Shown here: piece after piece, positions 35,711 to 35,721 of the stretch
Numbering within the stretch: position 1 is the stretch's first letter
Layout of the letters: each line of letters starts with the position of its first letter
From: Atopobiaceae bacterium
GTDB lineage: Bacteria; Actinomycetota; Coriobacteriia; Coriobacteriales; Atopobiaceae
Length of the DNA stretch: 35,721 nt
Assembly (NCBI GenBank): GCA_017545665.1
Contig: JAFWKQ010000010.1
Location: 1-35,721, forward strand
Direction: 5' to 3'
Made by a program: the position numbers and the translations under genes
Notes under the pieces: generated by a model
The model's input: the letters and a program-made list of their open reading frames with translations, nothing else
Told to the model about the DNA's origin: nothing
The model's database searches: none

Positions 35711-35721
35711 GCGCCTGTGCC

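Overview
The window reads as chromosomal DNA of a high-GC Gram-positive, most likely a Coriobacteriia member (Atopobium/Olsenella-like). That assignment is inferred from gene order, base composition and protein character; no marker was searched.

Layout. 1-5000: a zinc-ribbon protein and a PH-like protein (plus strand), then an alpha/beta hydrolase and a MetRS-like class I tRNA ligase (minus strand), separated by closely related hairpins. 5130-5433: a striking pair of opposed 21-bp repeat arrays. 5449-8303: a DUF3267-type membrane metalloprotease, an Rrf2 regulator divergent from an O-acetylhomoserine sulfhydrylase (metY type) with matching palindromes inside both promoters, then a second convergent repeat array. 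8304-14602: thrH, queH, queA, a tail-anchored coiled-coil protein, ptsH (HPr), a Cof-type HAD phosphatase and tgt; queH, queA and tgt are three steps of tRNA queuosine modification. 14675-22434: a SecD-like protein without SecF, a RecJ exonuclease fused to a RecQ-like helicase, a bifunctional Rel (p)ppGpp enzyme and a metallo-beta-lactamase-fold hydrolase.

22492-29300 is a 6.8-kb integrative element inserted in the 3' end of tRNA-Leu(CAA). It is bounded by 53-bp identical direct repeats and has internal arm-type repeats near both ends. It carries two tyrosine recombinases, an excisionase-like protein, a ribbon-helix-helix protein, a Cro/CI-like regulator, a winged-helix protein, several unknown small proteins and a plasmid-like origin (four 23-bp iterons plus an inverted-repeat operator). 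No conjugation, capsid or resistance genes are visible, so it looks like an integrating plasmid or satellite.

29333-35721: a lipase-like gene whose 3' end is replaced by a third convergent repeat array, a sortase-like secreted protein, the infC-rpmI-rplT translation operon (IF3 appears to start at AUA), a WecA/TagO-type phosphoglycosyltransferase, a probable 6S RNA, a PflA-like radical SAM protein, tRNA-Ala(CGC), and a 118-bp palindromic element whose inner segment is also found at the extreme left end of the window.

The most unusual themes are: (1) three unrelated intergenic repeat families with the same architecture of opposed tandem blocks, (2) the iteron-bearing element with two integrases, (3) the AUA start and structured leader of infC, (4) a solitary SecD lacking the proton-relay Asp, and (5) the RecJ-RecQ fusion.
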